From: a virus
Direction: 5' to 3' (one strand)
Virus record (IMG/VR): IMGVR_UViG_3300033977_000108
Span: 1-64,000 of that record
DNA length: 64,000 nt
The position numbers and the translations under genes are program-made. Below, one piece after another: positions 45,860 to 55,491 of the stretch. The notes under the pieces are model-generated. The model saw only the letters and a program-made list of their open reading frames with translations. It was not told where the DNA came from and made no database searches. Within the stretch, counting starts at the first letter, position 1; each line of letters begins with the position of its first letter.

Positions 45860-47530
45860 ATGTCTTGGGAGCCTATCACATTTACATATATCCCGCCACT
45901 CACTGTGCCCAGCCCGCCAGTGCAGCCTCAAAGTGTAGCTTCTTCTCCTTCCACAGCCCCAGCTACTTTAGGAGGTTCTGTATTTCAAAATAGCGGGGCC
46001 GGACAGCTAATCCAACGCTTCCAAGCCTTGTCGGCCACTTCTGATTATTTGACATCCATAGTGAATACTCTTTGTGACACTTTGAACATAGCAATAAATC
46101 CGGGTACAGATTTCAATGTTGCCACAGCCCTGGGTCGCCTATATAAGTCCACTACGCCAGTCCCAGGAATAGACATGGTTATGTATAATAACCTATTGCA
46201 GGCAGAATTGGGGATTACCAGGATTGATATAGTGCAAAGCCCAAATTCTACACAGATGGTATTGCCAATACAAAGGGATGATCTCGGCGTAGTAAATAGG
46301 GCCTTTGAGAATGCTTTGGTCAACGACGGCACTTATACGCATCAGCTTCCTTTGCTATTACGCCCGCTGGCCGGGGATAAACTGCTTTTTGATTATACAA
46401 CCACGGAGCTTCAGAATTATCCTATCCTGACAACCAATAATCCCTCGGCTACCGATGTATCCCCTGGAATCAGCGATAAATTGAATAATCTTTGTGACCG
46501 CTATCAGACTTTATATGCTTCAAATTATACCATGATGATAGCCCCCGATCCAATTTCTGCCGGGGCGCCTACTATCATAGCTGCGTTGACGCCCAGTATC
46601 AATGCTCCGGTTAATGCTTTGACTTCAGCCGGCAATGCCATTTCCAGCACTTTGACTAAAACTACCTCTGCTATAGCAGGAGTGGAGAGCACAGTTATCT
46701 CTGAGGTTTCCAAAGTCTTGACACCCGCCAGTGAGATAGTATTTGCTTTGGGGTCCATTGTAGCTACACTCACGGCACTGAAAGCCATCTTCTTTGCTAC
46801 TTCAATGACGAACATTATATCCAGTCTATCCTTTATATTACCTCGTCTGGCGGTTGAGCTGGTTATGAATATGCTGCATGTTGATCGTTTTATGCAGCTG
46901 GCTACGACGGAAGTGGCAGTTATAAATTCAAAGCTACAGAATGCTATTGATGCTACTTCTCAATTATACAGCACGCTTCTGGGTATAGGCTTGACGCCGA
47001 TTCTTCTGAAACATCAATTGGATACTATTGCTTCTTTGACCAAGCAACAGTCTATATCCAAGCAGCCAATGCCGAATTTGAATGAGACCGGTATCCCCAG
47101 TGAATTGTTGCAAGTAGGGTCAATTATAAATTGGGCTGGGAATGAGACGCAGCGCTATGCCCAGGATATAGAACTAAACTGTCAGAAAATCCTTGATAGT
47201 CGGCTCAATTCCAGCGGCGATATGACGGAAATAATGTCCAGCCTGAAATCCGTAGAGGCGCTCATTGCTATGGCGCAATGCATTTTGAATGTGCAAGGTT
47301 CTATGGCAAGCGTGCCTACTACAGCCGTTGGGATAACCAGTTCTTTACAGGCCTTTGGTCAAGTAATGAATGAGATGAACACTCCCGCTGGCGCCTCTTA
47401 TACAGTAGTCGGCAATCAGCTAGTAATCACGCCGCCTAATATACCCGCCCCTTCTTCAAATGTGGCCAATGTTTTGACCAGTGGAGGAGCCACGGTAGGA
47501 AATACGAAATACACGGCGAGTTCAGCATAA
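45860..47530 (+). CDS. hypothetical structural protein (Ser/Thr-rich, helical)
   Basis: 556 residues; GGAGCAGAAATAG before ATG. Proline/Ser/Thr-rich N-terminus, then long helical stretches and a hydrophobic segment around residues 290-345 (VFALGSIVATLTALKAIFFA). Encoded between TerL and portal. Possibly a virion protein of the neck or an ejection protein. Confidence 0.55.
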   Translation: MSWEPITFTYIPPLTVPSPPVQPQSVASSPSTAPATLGGSVFQNSGAGQLIQRFQALSATSDYLTSIVNTLCDTLNIAINPGTDFNVATALGRLYKSTTPVPGIDMVMYNNLLQAELGITRIDIVQSPNSTQMVLPIQRDDLGVVNRAFENALVNDGTYTHQLPLLLRPLAGDKLLFDYTTTELQNYPILTTNNPSATDVSPGISDKLNNLCDRYQTLYASNYTMMIAPDPISAGAPTIIAALTPSINAPVNALTSAGNAISSTLTKTTSAIAGVESTVISEVSKVLTPASEIVFALGSIVATLTALKAIFFATSMTNIISSLSFILPRLAVELVMNMLHVDRFMQLATTEVAVINSKLQNAIDATSQLYSTLLGIGLTPILLKHQLDTIASLTKQQSISKQPMPNLNETGIPSELLQVGSIINWAGNETQRYAQDIELNCQKILDSRLNSSGDMTEIMSSLKSVEALIAMAQCILNVQGSMASVPTTAVGITSSLQAFGQVMNEMNTPAGASYTVVGNQLVITPPNIPAPSSNVANVLTSGGATVGNTKYTASSA

Positions 47531-47539
47531 GGAGTTTCT

Positions 47540-49753
47540 ATGCCACGCACCAAGAAAATGACTGAAAAAGAGGAACAGAAAGCGCAGCGTTTAGACCGCC
47601 TAGCTCGCTTCAAGCGCGGTAAATTTGTCTCTCCTATGGCTGTAGCAGCCGTGCCGAAATCAAAAGGCCTGTTGCCAGAGCCGAGAATGGATAACTGGGG
47701 AGTGCGGGCTATTCAGAAGCCCCTTACTTGGTCGCCCCTTACCGAACGGATAAGACTAGCCACGCGTATAAAAGATAAAGCGGCTACCCAAGAACAGAGA
47801 GACAAGACTGGTGGTTTTTACTTGAAAGATGTAGGCTCTTCTGACCTGCCAAAAGTATTTGCCAAGGTCGCCGCCAAAATACAGAACGAACAGGATTACA
47901 TGAACTCGTACTGGGGCTGGATTGGCATTATACAGCCGGAGTATGAGCTCCTAGAACCATGGACCATCTTTGATACCGAAGCTTATCTGCGTGTTGCCAC
48001 GGAGCGGAAACAAAGCCTGATGTTTAGGAACGGCTTCAAAGTCATGGGCGATAATGAGACCTTCCGCCAATACATAGAGAAGCGATTTGCCCAGATTGCC
48101 TATTTCATGGATCTCACGACCGAGAACTTCTTCAAGAGGATACTGATCCAACTTTTGGTCTCTTCAAACTGTATAGTATTGAAAATACGTGATGAGAATG
48201 CTTCCGGCGGCACGGCTAACGACAAGAATAAGAATAAGAAACCTGTGGCTGCCTATACCATTGTCCCATCCCATACTATTTATCCCTACTTGGATGGCAA
48301 GGGCCGAATAGAGAAGTGGCGCAGGTTTTTCGCCGACGGCCGCACATTTGAAGATTATCCGGTAGAAGATATCATTCATTTTTACTGGGACAAAAAGGAA
48401 GGCCACATCTTTGGCACTCCTCGGACAGTTGCTATCCGCGATGACATTTTGGCTTTGCGCCGGCTGGAAGAGAATGTGGAACTGTTGATGATACATCACC
48501 TGTTCCCATTATTTCATGTGGCAGTGGGCACCCCAGACCAGCCCGCGGATTACGAAGTGGAAGGCGTCAGCGAGGTAGATTTCGTCCGTAATGCCATTGA
48601 ACAGATGCCCAAAGAAGGTATGCTGGTCACCGATGAGCGCGTGCGGGTGGAAGCCGTAGGTGCCAAAACCACTGCCCTGGAATATGACAAGATTGTCCAG
48701 CACTATAAGACCCGTGTTTTCACAGGGTTAGGGGTAAGCGGCGTGGATATGGGAGAGGGGGATACCTCTAATAGAAGTACCGCTGAAACAGTATCCCAGA
48801 ACTTGAAGGATAGCGTAAAAGCTGACCTGGACTGGTTCTGTGGGCAGATTCAGATGTTGATGATAAAGGAATTCTTCCAAGAGGCGCCATTTGACCTTAG
48901 CGTTCAGAATGCCGTTGCTGATGTCCATCTGGCGTTCTCTGAGATAGATGTGGATGGGATGATAAAGACCGAGAACCATCATCTCAATCTGTATAACAGC
49001 CATTTGATTGATGAGACCGAAGCCCGTCAAAGGCTCGGCCGCCAGCCATTGACTGAAGAGCAGCGCAAGAATACGCATTATCATCGCCATATCCTGGATT
49101 TGGCTCTCAGGACGGCCAAGGCGCGCGCCCAATATGCCTATGAATACGCTATTCCAAGAGGCGAAGGCACGCCTGGCGGCAAGAGTACAGGAGGTGGCGG
49201 CAAAGGCTCGCCAGCAAAGAAAGCCACGCCCCGGTACAAAAGTCCAAAAGTGGCCGAGCAGCCTGAAAATCAGCATGGAAGGAACCTAGACCCTCATCGT
49301 GCTAGGTCCAGTACAAGTCTAGAATCCCTCCGCGATCTTCTTTTGGCCCTGCGCGCTGCTTTGGATAAGGAAGGCCGGCTGACCTTGGATGAATGGAGAA
49401 ACAATGCCGAGAAGGCTATCTATCTCTATTTCAGTGATTTGATGGGTGAGAACGCCTATACTAACCAGGAGCGAATGGAACAAGTCCGAGATAGGGCTCT
49501 GGCACTTATCCGTGAAACACATAATCCAGACCTGATTTCGGTGATTTTAGATGATGCGGAAGTAGATCTTCTGCAAGAGGAAACTGAGACACATGGCGAA
49601 CAAGAAACAGATGCCCGACCCGCTATTGAACCTGCACAAGGCGCCATTACCGCAGGTGATTCAGAACCTGGGCAAAGCCTCGGGGATGAATCCACAACAA
49701 CGGAAGGAACGAGTTCTGGAGTTGGCACTGGGGCCGAAACGAACGACTCCTAA
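47540..49753 (+). CDS. portal protein
   Basis: 737 residues; AAGGAG before ATG. Central GLGVSGVDMGEGDTSNRSTAE, followed by a helical stretch ending in KADLDWF, is typical of portal proteins. The C-terminal 150 residues are Gly/Lys-rich then acidic and disordered. The portal forms the dodecameric DNA gate and anchors TerL. Within the gene, CAGGAG precedes an in-frame ATG at 49475, which could make a short C-terminal product. Confidence 0.8.
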   Translation: MPRTKKMTEKEEQKAQRLDRLARFKRGKFVSPMAVAAVPKSKGLLPEPRMDNWGVRAIQKPLTWSPLTERIRLATRIKDKAATQEQRDKTGGFYLKDVGSSDLPKVFAKVAAKIQNEQDYMNSYWGWIGIIQPEYELLEPWTIFDTEAYLRVATERKQSLMFRNGFKVMGDNETFRQYIEKRFAQIAYFMDLTTENFFKRILIQLLVSSNCIVLKIRDENASGGTANDKNKNKKPVAAYTIVPSHTIYPYLDGKGRIEKWRRFFADGRTFEDYPVEDIIHFYWDKKEGHIFGTPRTVAIRDDILALRRLEENVELLMIHHLFPLFHVAVGTPDQPADYEVEGVSEVDFVRNAIEQMPKEGMLVTDERVRVEAVGAKTTALEYDKIVQHYKTRVFTGLGVSGVDMGEGDTSNRSTAETVSQNLKDSVKADLDWFCGQIQMLMIKEFFQEAPFDLSVQNAVADVHLAFSEIDVDGMIKTENHHLNLYNSHLIDETEARQRLGRQPLTEEQRKNTHYHRHILDLALRTAKARAQYAYEYAIPRGEGTPGGKSTGGGGKGSPAKKATPRYKSPKVAEQPENQHGRNLDPHRARSSTSLESLRDLLLALRAALDKEGRLTLDEWRNNAEKAIYLYFSDLMGENAYTNQERMEQVRDRALALIRETHNPDLISVILDDAEVDLLQEETETHGEQETDARPAIEPAQGAITAGDSEPGQSLGDESTTTEGTSSGVGTGAETNDS
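49458..49469 (+). repeat. ATACTAACCAGG motif inside portal gene
   Basis: Same 14-base word (ctatactaaccagg) as at 33641-33654 and 40279-40292; here it codes AYTNQ within the portal and precedes an in-frame ATG. See findings. Confidence 0.6.
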
Positions 49754-49768
49754 TCAATAAGGATACCA

Positions 49769-52063
49769 ATGAAGCATCGTCTCGGAATGAGGGATTTCTT
49801 GACGTTCCGACCGAAGGAAGTCCTGGAAAACAAGAAATTGCTATTTGAATGTTCCGATGAGATGAGCCCAACCGGTTCTAGTCTTCTGGTAAGGGTTGAG
49901 GCTACCCATGCTGGTATCATTAATGGCAATCATCGGTTTTATCGGCCGGACCGAATGCAAGATTCCGTTTCGACCTGGACCGATGGCTTTGCAAAGCCTG
50001 TCTTGGCTCATCACCAAGAAGACAGCGATGCTTTAGGTCGGGTGCTCCGCGCGAAGTATCAGGACCTATCCTATAAATACGCGCAAGATTATCCAATAGT
50101 CCGAAGCACTCTTTTTTATAATACGGATGCCAAGGAACGGTTTAATCTGTTTGAGTCAGTTGATTGGATCGCCGAACACCTGATGAGTTTCGACGATTAT
50201 CGTGGTCTGGGCTTTATTGAATTGGGTCTCAACATCACTAACCCAGACGCCATTCGCAAAGTTTTGAACGACGAGTACCTGACTGTTTCAGTCGGGTTTG
50301 ACACCGATCAGGCCTTCTGTTCTGTATGTCATCAGGATTGGGCCGAAGATGATCGTTGTGAGCACAAACTGGGCACCCGGGTTGATGGAAAGAAAGCATT
50401 TCTGATTTCCGGGTATTTTGATTATCACGAAATGAGCTATATCAATTTCCCAGCCGATCCATTCGCTGGGACTATTGACAAGGGCAGATTGGAAGATAAT
50501 CTGAATAGAGTATTCTTCCTTGGGCTGCCCGTCCGGGAACAGGCTACCGTCCTGGGCCGGATTAGCGACCAGAAATGTATTGATGCTATCAGTTACGAGT
50601 CAGATATTCAGGTGGTGCCAGCAAAGGATAGCCTAATGAGCGACAAACTGAAACAGTTCCTTGAAGAGCTTGGCAAGCCAGAGCTGACGAAAGAAAAGGC
50701 TCTGGAGATAAGGGACGCAGCAACTGCCATTACGCCAGAAGGCACGGAAGAGATAAAGCTACATAAACGGGTCGTTTCTACCGCCCGGGCCATTATACGA
50801 AAGAATGGCTGGGGTGAGACGAAAGATACCCTAACAAAAGAACAAGTTGAAGCCAAGGTTGCCAGCATAGTGGATATGCTGCGCAACATGTCCAAGGAAG
50901 CACGGCCGAATTATATAGCCCAAGTGGCCGCGCAGGCTAAGGAAGTTGGTGTTGAATTCACCCCTCCCAATCTGGACGAAATTGAGGAAGCAGACGAGTG
51001 GAAGCTGGAAGACCTGCCCGAAGATGAGCGTGAGTACTTCAAGGATCCAGATAAGTTATACGAGCTATTAGCTGCCGAGATTGACGCGGCTGTGGCCGAT
51101 GGCGAGCTTGAAGCCGAGGCAGTGAAAGATGCGAAACTGAGTACATCGGCTCGTAAGAAGCTCAAGAGCGGAACTTTCTGTGGTCCCAATAGATCGTTTC
51201 CGGTCCCAGATTGCGCTCACGTTGTGGCTGCTCGCCGGCTAATCGGCCGTTATAAGGGCGGCGGTTCCAAGGAGAGAATCCTGGCTTGTGTATCACGTAA
51301 AGCTTCAGCCCTTGGCTGTGGCGGCGGCAGCAAGAAAGCGGGCGATGAGAAAAGCCTTGAAGACACTGTGAAGTCACTCCATGGCTGGAAGGACAGTGAT
51401 GTCACCAATGCCGCCCTGCCCCACTTGAAAGAATTGGATGGACTTCATAAGAAGGCTGAAGATAGTGACAAGTATCTGCTCCATTCAGCCACTCAAGCTA
51501 TGCTTGAGCATTGGAGCAGCCTGAGACAGTTTGAGTATTACCGAACGAAGTTGGCCGAAGATAAAGACTATATTGTCATCCCCAAGAGCGAGCACGAAGC
51601 GTTGCAGGATGGCGTGGTCAAGGCCGAGAATGCCTTGCAAGAACAAAAGACTGCCGCTGACACCTGGCAGAATACTTCCGAGAGCCTTGTAGCAAAACTG
51701 AAGAAAACAAAGGCCGCTCAAATCGTAATGTTCCGTATCCTGACCGGCGAGAAAGGGTATCAAAACCTGGATACGGAAACCGTAAAGGGCAAGATTGAAG
51801 AGTTGACAAAGCGCACCGTTGGAAGCTTGGACGATGCTTTGGCTGACATCTTTGACAAGCTGGCCGGATTTGAAGTGACCAGCCCAACCGCCCAGCCCGC
51901 AGCGAAGGAAGTAAATGATAACGCGCAGCCTCCCCAGGAAAGTGATGGGAAGCCCGCAGAGAAGAAACCAGATCCCCAAATGGATCCAGTGCTAGAGAAT
52001 ACACGAGACCCACAATTGCGCGCGCTCCGCGTAGCGTATAACGCTCTCGGGAGCACAAAGTAA
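49769..52063 (+). CDS. head maturation protease / scaffold fusion
   Basis: 764 residues. N-terminal third (GIINGNHRFYRPDRM, KPVLAHHQED, SDALGRVLRAKY, GYFDYHEMSYINFPADP) is a prohead-protease-like domain. The middle has an acidic helical scaffold-like stretch; a block at about 470-510, FCGPNRSFPVPD then a Cys/Gly-rich run, matches the DUF6582 pattern. The last part is a coiled coil and a proline-rich, disordered tail. Protease plus scaffold in one chain, just before the capsid genes, is a common arrangement. Confidence 0.7.
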   Translation: MKHRLGMRDFLTFRPKEVLENKKLLFECSDEMSPTGSSLLVRVEATHAGIINGNHRFYRPDRMQDSVSTWTDGFAKPVLAHHQEDSDALGRVLRAKYQDLSYKYAQDYPIVRSTLFYNTDAKERFNLFESVDWIAEHLMSFDDYRGLGFIELGLNITNPDAIRKVLNDEYLTVSVGFDTDQAFCSVCHQDWAEDDRCEHKLGTRVDGKKAFLISGYFDYHEMSYINFPADPFAGTIDKGRLEDNLNRVFFLGLPVREQATVLGRISDQKCIDAISYESDIQVVPAKDSLMSDKLKQFLEELGKPELTKEKALEIRDAATAITPEGTEEIKLHKRVVSTARAIIRKNGWGETKDTLTKEQVEAKVASIVDMLRNMSKEARPNYIAQVAAQAKEVGVEFTPPNLDEIEEADEWKLEDLPEDEREYFKDPDKLYELLAAEIDAAVADGELEAEAVKDAKLSTSARKKLKSGTFCGPNRSFPVPDCAHVVAARRLIGRYKGGGSKERILACVSRKASALGCGGGSKKAGDEKSLEDTVKSLHGWKDSDVTNAALPHLKELDGLHKKAEDSDKYLLHSATQAMLEHWSSLRQFEYYRTKLAEDKDYIVIPKSEHEALQDGVVKAENALQEQKTAADTWQNTSESLVAKLKKTKAAQIVMFRILTGEKGYQNLDTETVKGKIEELTKRTVGSLDDALADIFDKLAGFEVTSPTAQPAAKEVNDNAQPPQESDGKPAEKKPDPQMDPVLENTRDPQLRALRVAYNALGSTK

Positions 52064-52074
52064 CAGGAGCTAAC

Positions 52075-53280
52075 ATGGCTTTTGACATTAACAGCAACTA
52101 TCGTGGCGACTTTTATGGTCGAGATCGTTTGGGCTTCACGACCCCTGATGTGGATGCTTCCCAATGGGAACGTCCATATCTGACTATTCCATATCCTGCC
52201 CCTTGGCTGCCTGGTAAACGGCGTGATGATGCACATCCTGCCGGTGCCCAGGTAGTTATCAGCACCGGTCAACTGGTCGGTCTGGATAAATCAGGGGCTC
52301 TGATACCCGCTGGCTATTTCTGTGGCAAATCTGCCTTGAGTGCCGCAGAAGGCGGTGCCTATTGCCTGGTTGTCTATGGTGCTGATGACGTTGGTTTTGC
52401 CATCAATCCGCAGACCGGTAATAAGGTAGCATCTGCAGGCGAGTATGTTTGCTTGGGCTGCCCCTCGGACGCCGCTGGTGCAACATCCTTGCTATCAGGC
52501 GACGTTGTAAAACTGCCTAATGGCACTGTCATTGACATTCAAGCCTCCGATGTGGCTTTCGCAACTTCCTGCAACCTAATTCCTGGCGGCTATGGTCGTC
52601 CGGTTGGTTATGCAGTGCGAAATGTCTTCCAGTATTTGGGCGGCGTGAATAGCGTCACCACAATTGGTGGTATCCATTACCTTTTGGATGGCGTGAACCC
52701 AGTTGGTTTCCGTGCCCATAACTACATGCATGAAATGGGTACGGCTATCGCAACCAAGTTCGTCATTCACGTGCCTTGGATTGGTGCTACTTTGACAACT
52801 TTGCAAAGTATGGCCCAAAGTTTGGGATTGACCAACTACGTGCAGACGGATTTCAGCCGTAGCTTCGCCCACTTTACAGGCGCCCTTGGCAATAATCCCG
52901 GCGACCTGTTCCCAGGTTGTTCCGTGGTTGCTTCTCGGCAGCCCGGCGATGCTGGAAACTACGCTCCGTATAATCCAAGTGACCCAACTTGTACTGTGGA
53001 CTTGATTTGCGGACGTGTTCTGGCCGTCGAACCAATCTATCCGATTTTGGATTATGCCAACCGCGTTCGTACACAATTCGAGCGCGCTAATGAGCAGATT
53101 GGTCCGTTCCGTGAGCCCAACGCTGTGATCGGACTCATGGGAGGCTCGGCTACTCGTGGTATCGACTATGCAGTAAACCTGAGCACCAATGGCTTGTTCC
53201 GGTTGGCTAATGATGCCAATCTGGCGAATGCGTTGACTGGCGAGGCTTACAGTTACGTCTATATCCACGTGAGTTGCTAA
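52075..53280 (+). CDS. probable capsid decoration or head protein
   Basis: 401 residues; AGGAG before ATG. Gly/Ala-rich and beta-rich (GVNSVTTIGGIHYLL), no membrane segment. Position between protease/scaffold and major capsid protein and its composition suggest a decoration or minor head protein. Family not recognised. Confidence 0.55.
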   Translation: MAFDINSNYRGDFYGRDRLGFTTPDVDASQWERPYLTIPYPAPWLPGKRRDDAHPAGAQVVISTGQLVGLDKSGALIPAGYFCGKSALSAAEGGAYCLVVYGADDVGFAINPQTGNKVASAGEYVCLGCPSDAAGATSLLSGDVVKLPNGTVIDIQASDVAFATSCNLIPGGYGRPVGYAVRNVFQYLGGVNSVTTIGGIHYLLDGVNPVGFRAHNYMHEMGTAIATKFVIHVPWIGATLTTLQSMAQSLGLTNYVQTDFSRSFAHFTGALGNNPGDLFPGCSVVASRQPGDAGNYAPYNPSDPTCTVDLICGRVLAVEPIYPILDYANRVRTQFERANEQIGPFREPNAVIGLMGGSATRGIDYAVNLSTNGLFRLANDANLANALTGEAYSYVYIHVSC

Positions 53281-53300
53281 TTCTAGTCGCTGGATTCTCA

Positions 53301-53519
53301 ATGATTCGCCTAACGACGAGCATTACGAAGGGTAAGGCACTTTTTGTCGGCGCGGATTTACGCTGTAATGCCCCGCGCCCCAACGGGCAGCGAAAAACCT
53401 GTAATAAGCTGCTCTGTAAGAAGAACGAACTGGGACAGCTCGCTGGCAATTATCGTTGTGAACGTTGCGGGCAGAGCGTCGAGGTTAGTTTGATCCCAGC
53501 CGAAGAATTTCGGCAGTAA
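53301..53519 (+). CDS. Com-like zinc-ribbon protein
   Basis: 72 residues from ATG 53301. LRCNAPRPNGQRKTC...LLC and YRCERCGQSVEV give a four-Cys zinc ribbon like the Mu Com family, which activates translation of mom. Here it lies before the major capsid gene; RNA binding and translational control are plausible. A longer start (TTG 53274) would overlap the upstream gene. Confidence 0.6.
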   Translation: MIRLTTSITKGKALFVGADLRCNAPRPNGQRKTCNKLLCKKNELGQLAGNYRCERCGQSVEVSLIPAEEFRQ

Positions 53520-53564
53520 GTTCCTATTGAGGTTCCAGAGGCCCGTAAATACGAGAGGACCATT

Positions 53565-54911
53565 ATGCAAAAAGACATATTGGAACAGACTAAATTGACC
53601 GAGGAACAGCTGAAGAAAGCTGAATTCCGGTTTGACTCTATCTTCCGGTATGGTGGGAAGGACGTTGAAACCGGCAAGTCCCTTGGTATGAAAGACGCCA
53701 TGGACCTGCCCAATGCTGCATTCCTTATTCCGCGCGTCCTGACAACCTTCATGCAGGAAGGTATTGAGCCGTTGCTCATTGGAACATCACTGTTGCAGCG
53801 TATTCAATACGTGCCTGGTATGCAGACAATCTTTCCAGCCATCGACGTATTGACCGCGCGCGAGGTGGGAGATGGGGCTTCACTGCCTATCTTCAACGTC
53901 AATGTGGGTGGCGGACAGACCATGGGCGTGAAAGTCAGCCGTCACGGGCTGAGCCTGCGTATAAGCGAGCGCTTCATTGAAGCGAGCACTTATCCCTGGA
54001 TTCAGTACTGGATGAGGCTGGCTGGCAATGCTCTGGCTCGCCACAAAGAGGAATATATTTTCACCTTTATTACCTCTTTGGGCACCGTGATCTTTGACAA
54101 CTCTGTTGCGGGTCGTACTTCCGGCGCCGTCCCAGAGCCGGTAAAAGGTATCACAACTGGCCGTACTCTGCGCGGCACATTCAACGGCTCCATGACTATG
54201 GACGACATTTTTGACATGTATGCCCATATCATGTCCCAGGGCTTCATTCCTGAGACCTTGCTGGTCCACCCCATGACATGGTTGATGTGGGTCAAGGACC
54301 CTGTGCTCCGTGAGTTCGCCATTCAAGCTGGAGGCGGAAGCTTCTTCGCACAATGGACGGGTAATGCAGCTGCACAGGCCAACCGGTTCTTCAACTTCGC
54401 AGGCCTTGGTCGCGGAGTTGGTCAGACCGGTCAATACACCGCTGGAGAGCTGACTGGCGGACAAGTTAGTACACCTGCTGGTTTGCCACAAACCCAGACT
54501 TCTGCGCCAATGCTGCCCAATTACCTTGGGTTGCCATTCCGCATCCTGGTGTCTCCATTCGTCCGTTTCGATCCAGTGAACCGGGTCACCGACATTATGA
54601 TGTTCAATAGTGTTAACCTGGGCGCCTTGATTGTTGACGAAGACCCGCACGTGGTCAGCTGGAATGAACCGCAGTACAGCATCCGCAATGTGGGTATTGA
54701 GGAAACCTACGGTTTGGCCATCTTGAACGAAGGTCAAGCCATTGGCACTGCAAAGAACGTAGCTATCAAACCGAATGAGTTGGTACTGCCTGCTCGTAGC
54801 GTTCTGGATATCAGCACTGAGTCGGCATTCCAGACCATCGACCAGATCTCCAACTTCGGTTCGAGCCCGACCCCTGTTCTTACGTATTCCGACACGATGA
54901 ACAGCGCGTAA
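53565..54911 (+). CDS. major capsid protein (HK97-type)
   Basis: 448 residues. Basic/helical N-terminal arm, then segments with the usual beta-rich spread of HK97-fold capsids: FPAIDVLTAREVGDGASLP near residue 90 and a conserved-looking helix (MDDIFDMYAHIMSQGFIPETLLV) typical of the spine helix region. GAGG near the ATG. Followed by a terminator hairpin, fitting high expression. The upstream zinc-ribbon gene may regulate it. Confidence 0.75.
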   Translation: MQKDILEQTKLTEEQLKKAEFRFDSIFRYGGKDVETGKSLGMKDAMDLPNAAFLIPRVLTTFMQEGIEPLLIGTSLLQRIQYVPGMQTIFPAIDVLTAREVGDGASLPIFNVNVGGGQTMGVKVSRHGLSLRISERFIEASTYPWIQYWMRLAGNALARHKEEYIFTFITSLGTVIFDNSVAGRTSGAVPEPVKGITTGRTLRGTFNGSMTMDDIFDMYAHIMSQGFIPETLLVHPMTWLMWVKDPVLREFAIQAGGGSFFAQWTGNAAAQANRFFNFAGLGRGVGQTGQYTAGELTGGQVSTPAGLPQTQTSAPMLPNYLGLPFRILVSPFVRFDPVNRVTDIMMFNSVNLGALIVDEDPHVVSWNEPQYSIRNVGIEETYGLAILNEGQAIGTAKNVAIKPNELVLPARSVLDISTESAFQTIDQISNFGSSPTPVLTYSDTMNSA

Positions 54912-54938
54912 TCGGAGACTGATAGTATCCAACGGCGG

Positions 54939-54980
54939 GGCCGCTAATCTGAAAAGACTGGCGGCCTAGTCTGTCTTTTT
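54939..54980 (+). terminator. intrinsic terminator after capsid gene
   Basis: Hairpin ggccgc (54939-54944) / gcggcc (54961-54966), with an alternative agact/agtct stem, followed by a T-run (ttttt at 54976-54980). Located 27 bases after the capsid gene stop. Confidence 0.6.
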
Positions 54981-55010
54981 GCATAGACCCACTATTGTCT
55001 AGAGGCAGTG

Positions 55011-55490
55011 ATGGGCAACCTCCTTACAACACCTCCTTCCACTGATTTCTCCGGCCGAACCTTGGCCTTGAATCCGGAAAAAGCTGTCAAATTCCAATGC
55101 CGTGAATTCACCCTTGGCCCTTTGCGACCTTGGGGAGTTGTGCCTCCGGCAGCCGGTCAATCGCCGGCTTTGCTGACTGCCTTGATGGACGGCAGGCTGT
55201 TGGACATCACCGACAGCCACGCCACCGGTATAAAAACCAGGGACATAGCCATAAGCCCAGTGACCGAGACGCCGTTAGAAGATAAAAAGATCTATTTCGT
55301 GAAGGAAAAAGACAAAGACGGCAATATTATCACTATCATGGCCGTTCCCAAGGATGAATTGCAAGCCAAAGACTGGGATAAACAGATTGAGGAGACCGGC
55401 ACCATAAAATTAGACTTGCCTAAAGAAGAGATAGAAGCACCGACTGGGCTTACGCCGGTGTATACCGTAGAACTAACGGATAAGGAATAA
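55011..55490 (+). CDS. hypothetical virion protein
   Basis: 159 residues from ATG 55011 (GTG 55008 also possible, AGAGG nearby). Basic/polar with a C-terminal acidic section. No membrane segment. Function unknown; head or tail protein by position. Confidence 0.55.
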   Translation: MGNLLTTPPSTDFSGRTLALNPEKAVKFQCREFTLGPLRPWGVVPPAAGQSPALLTALMDGRLLDITDSHATGIKTRDIAISPVTETPLEDKKIYFVKEKDKDGNIITIMAVPKDELQAKDWDKQIEETGTIKLDLPKEEIEAPTGLTPVYTVELTDKE

Positions 55491-55491
55491 C

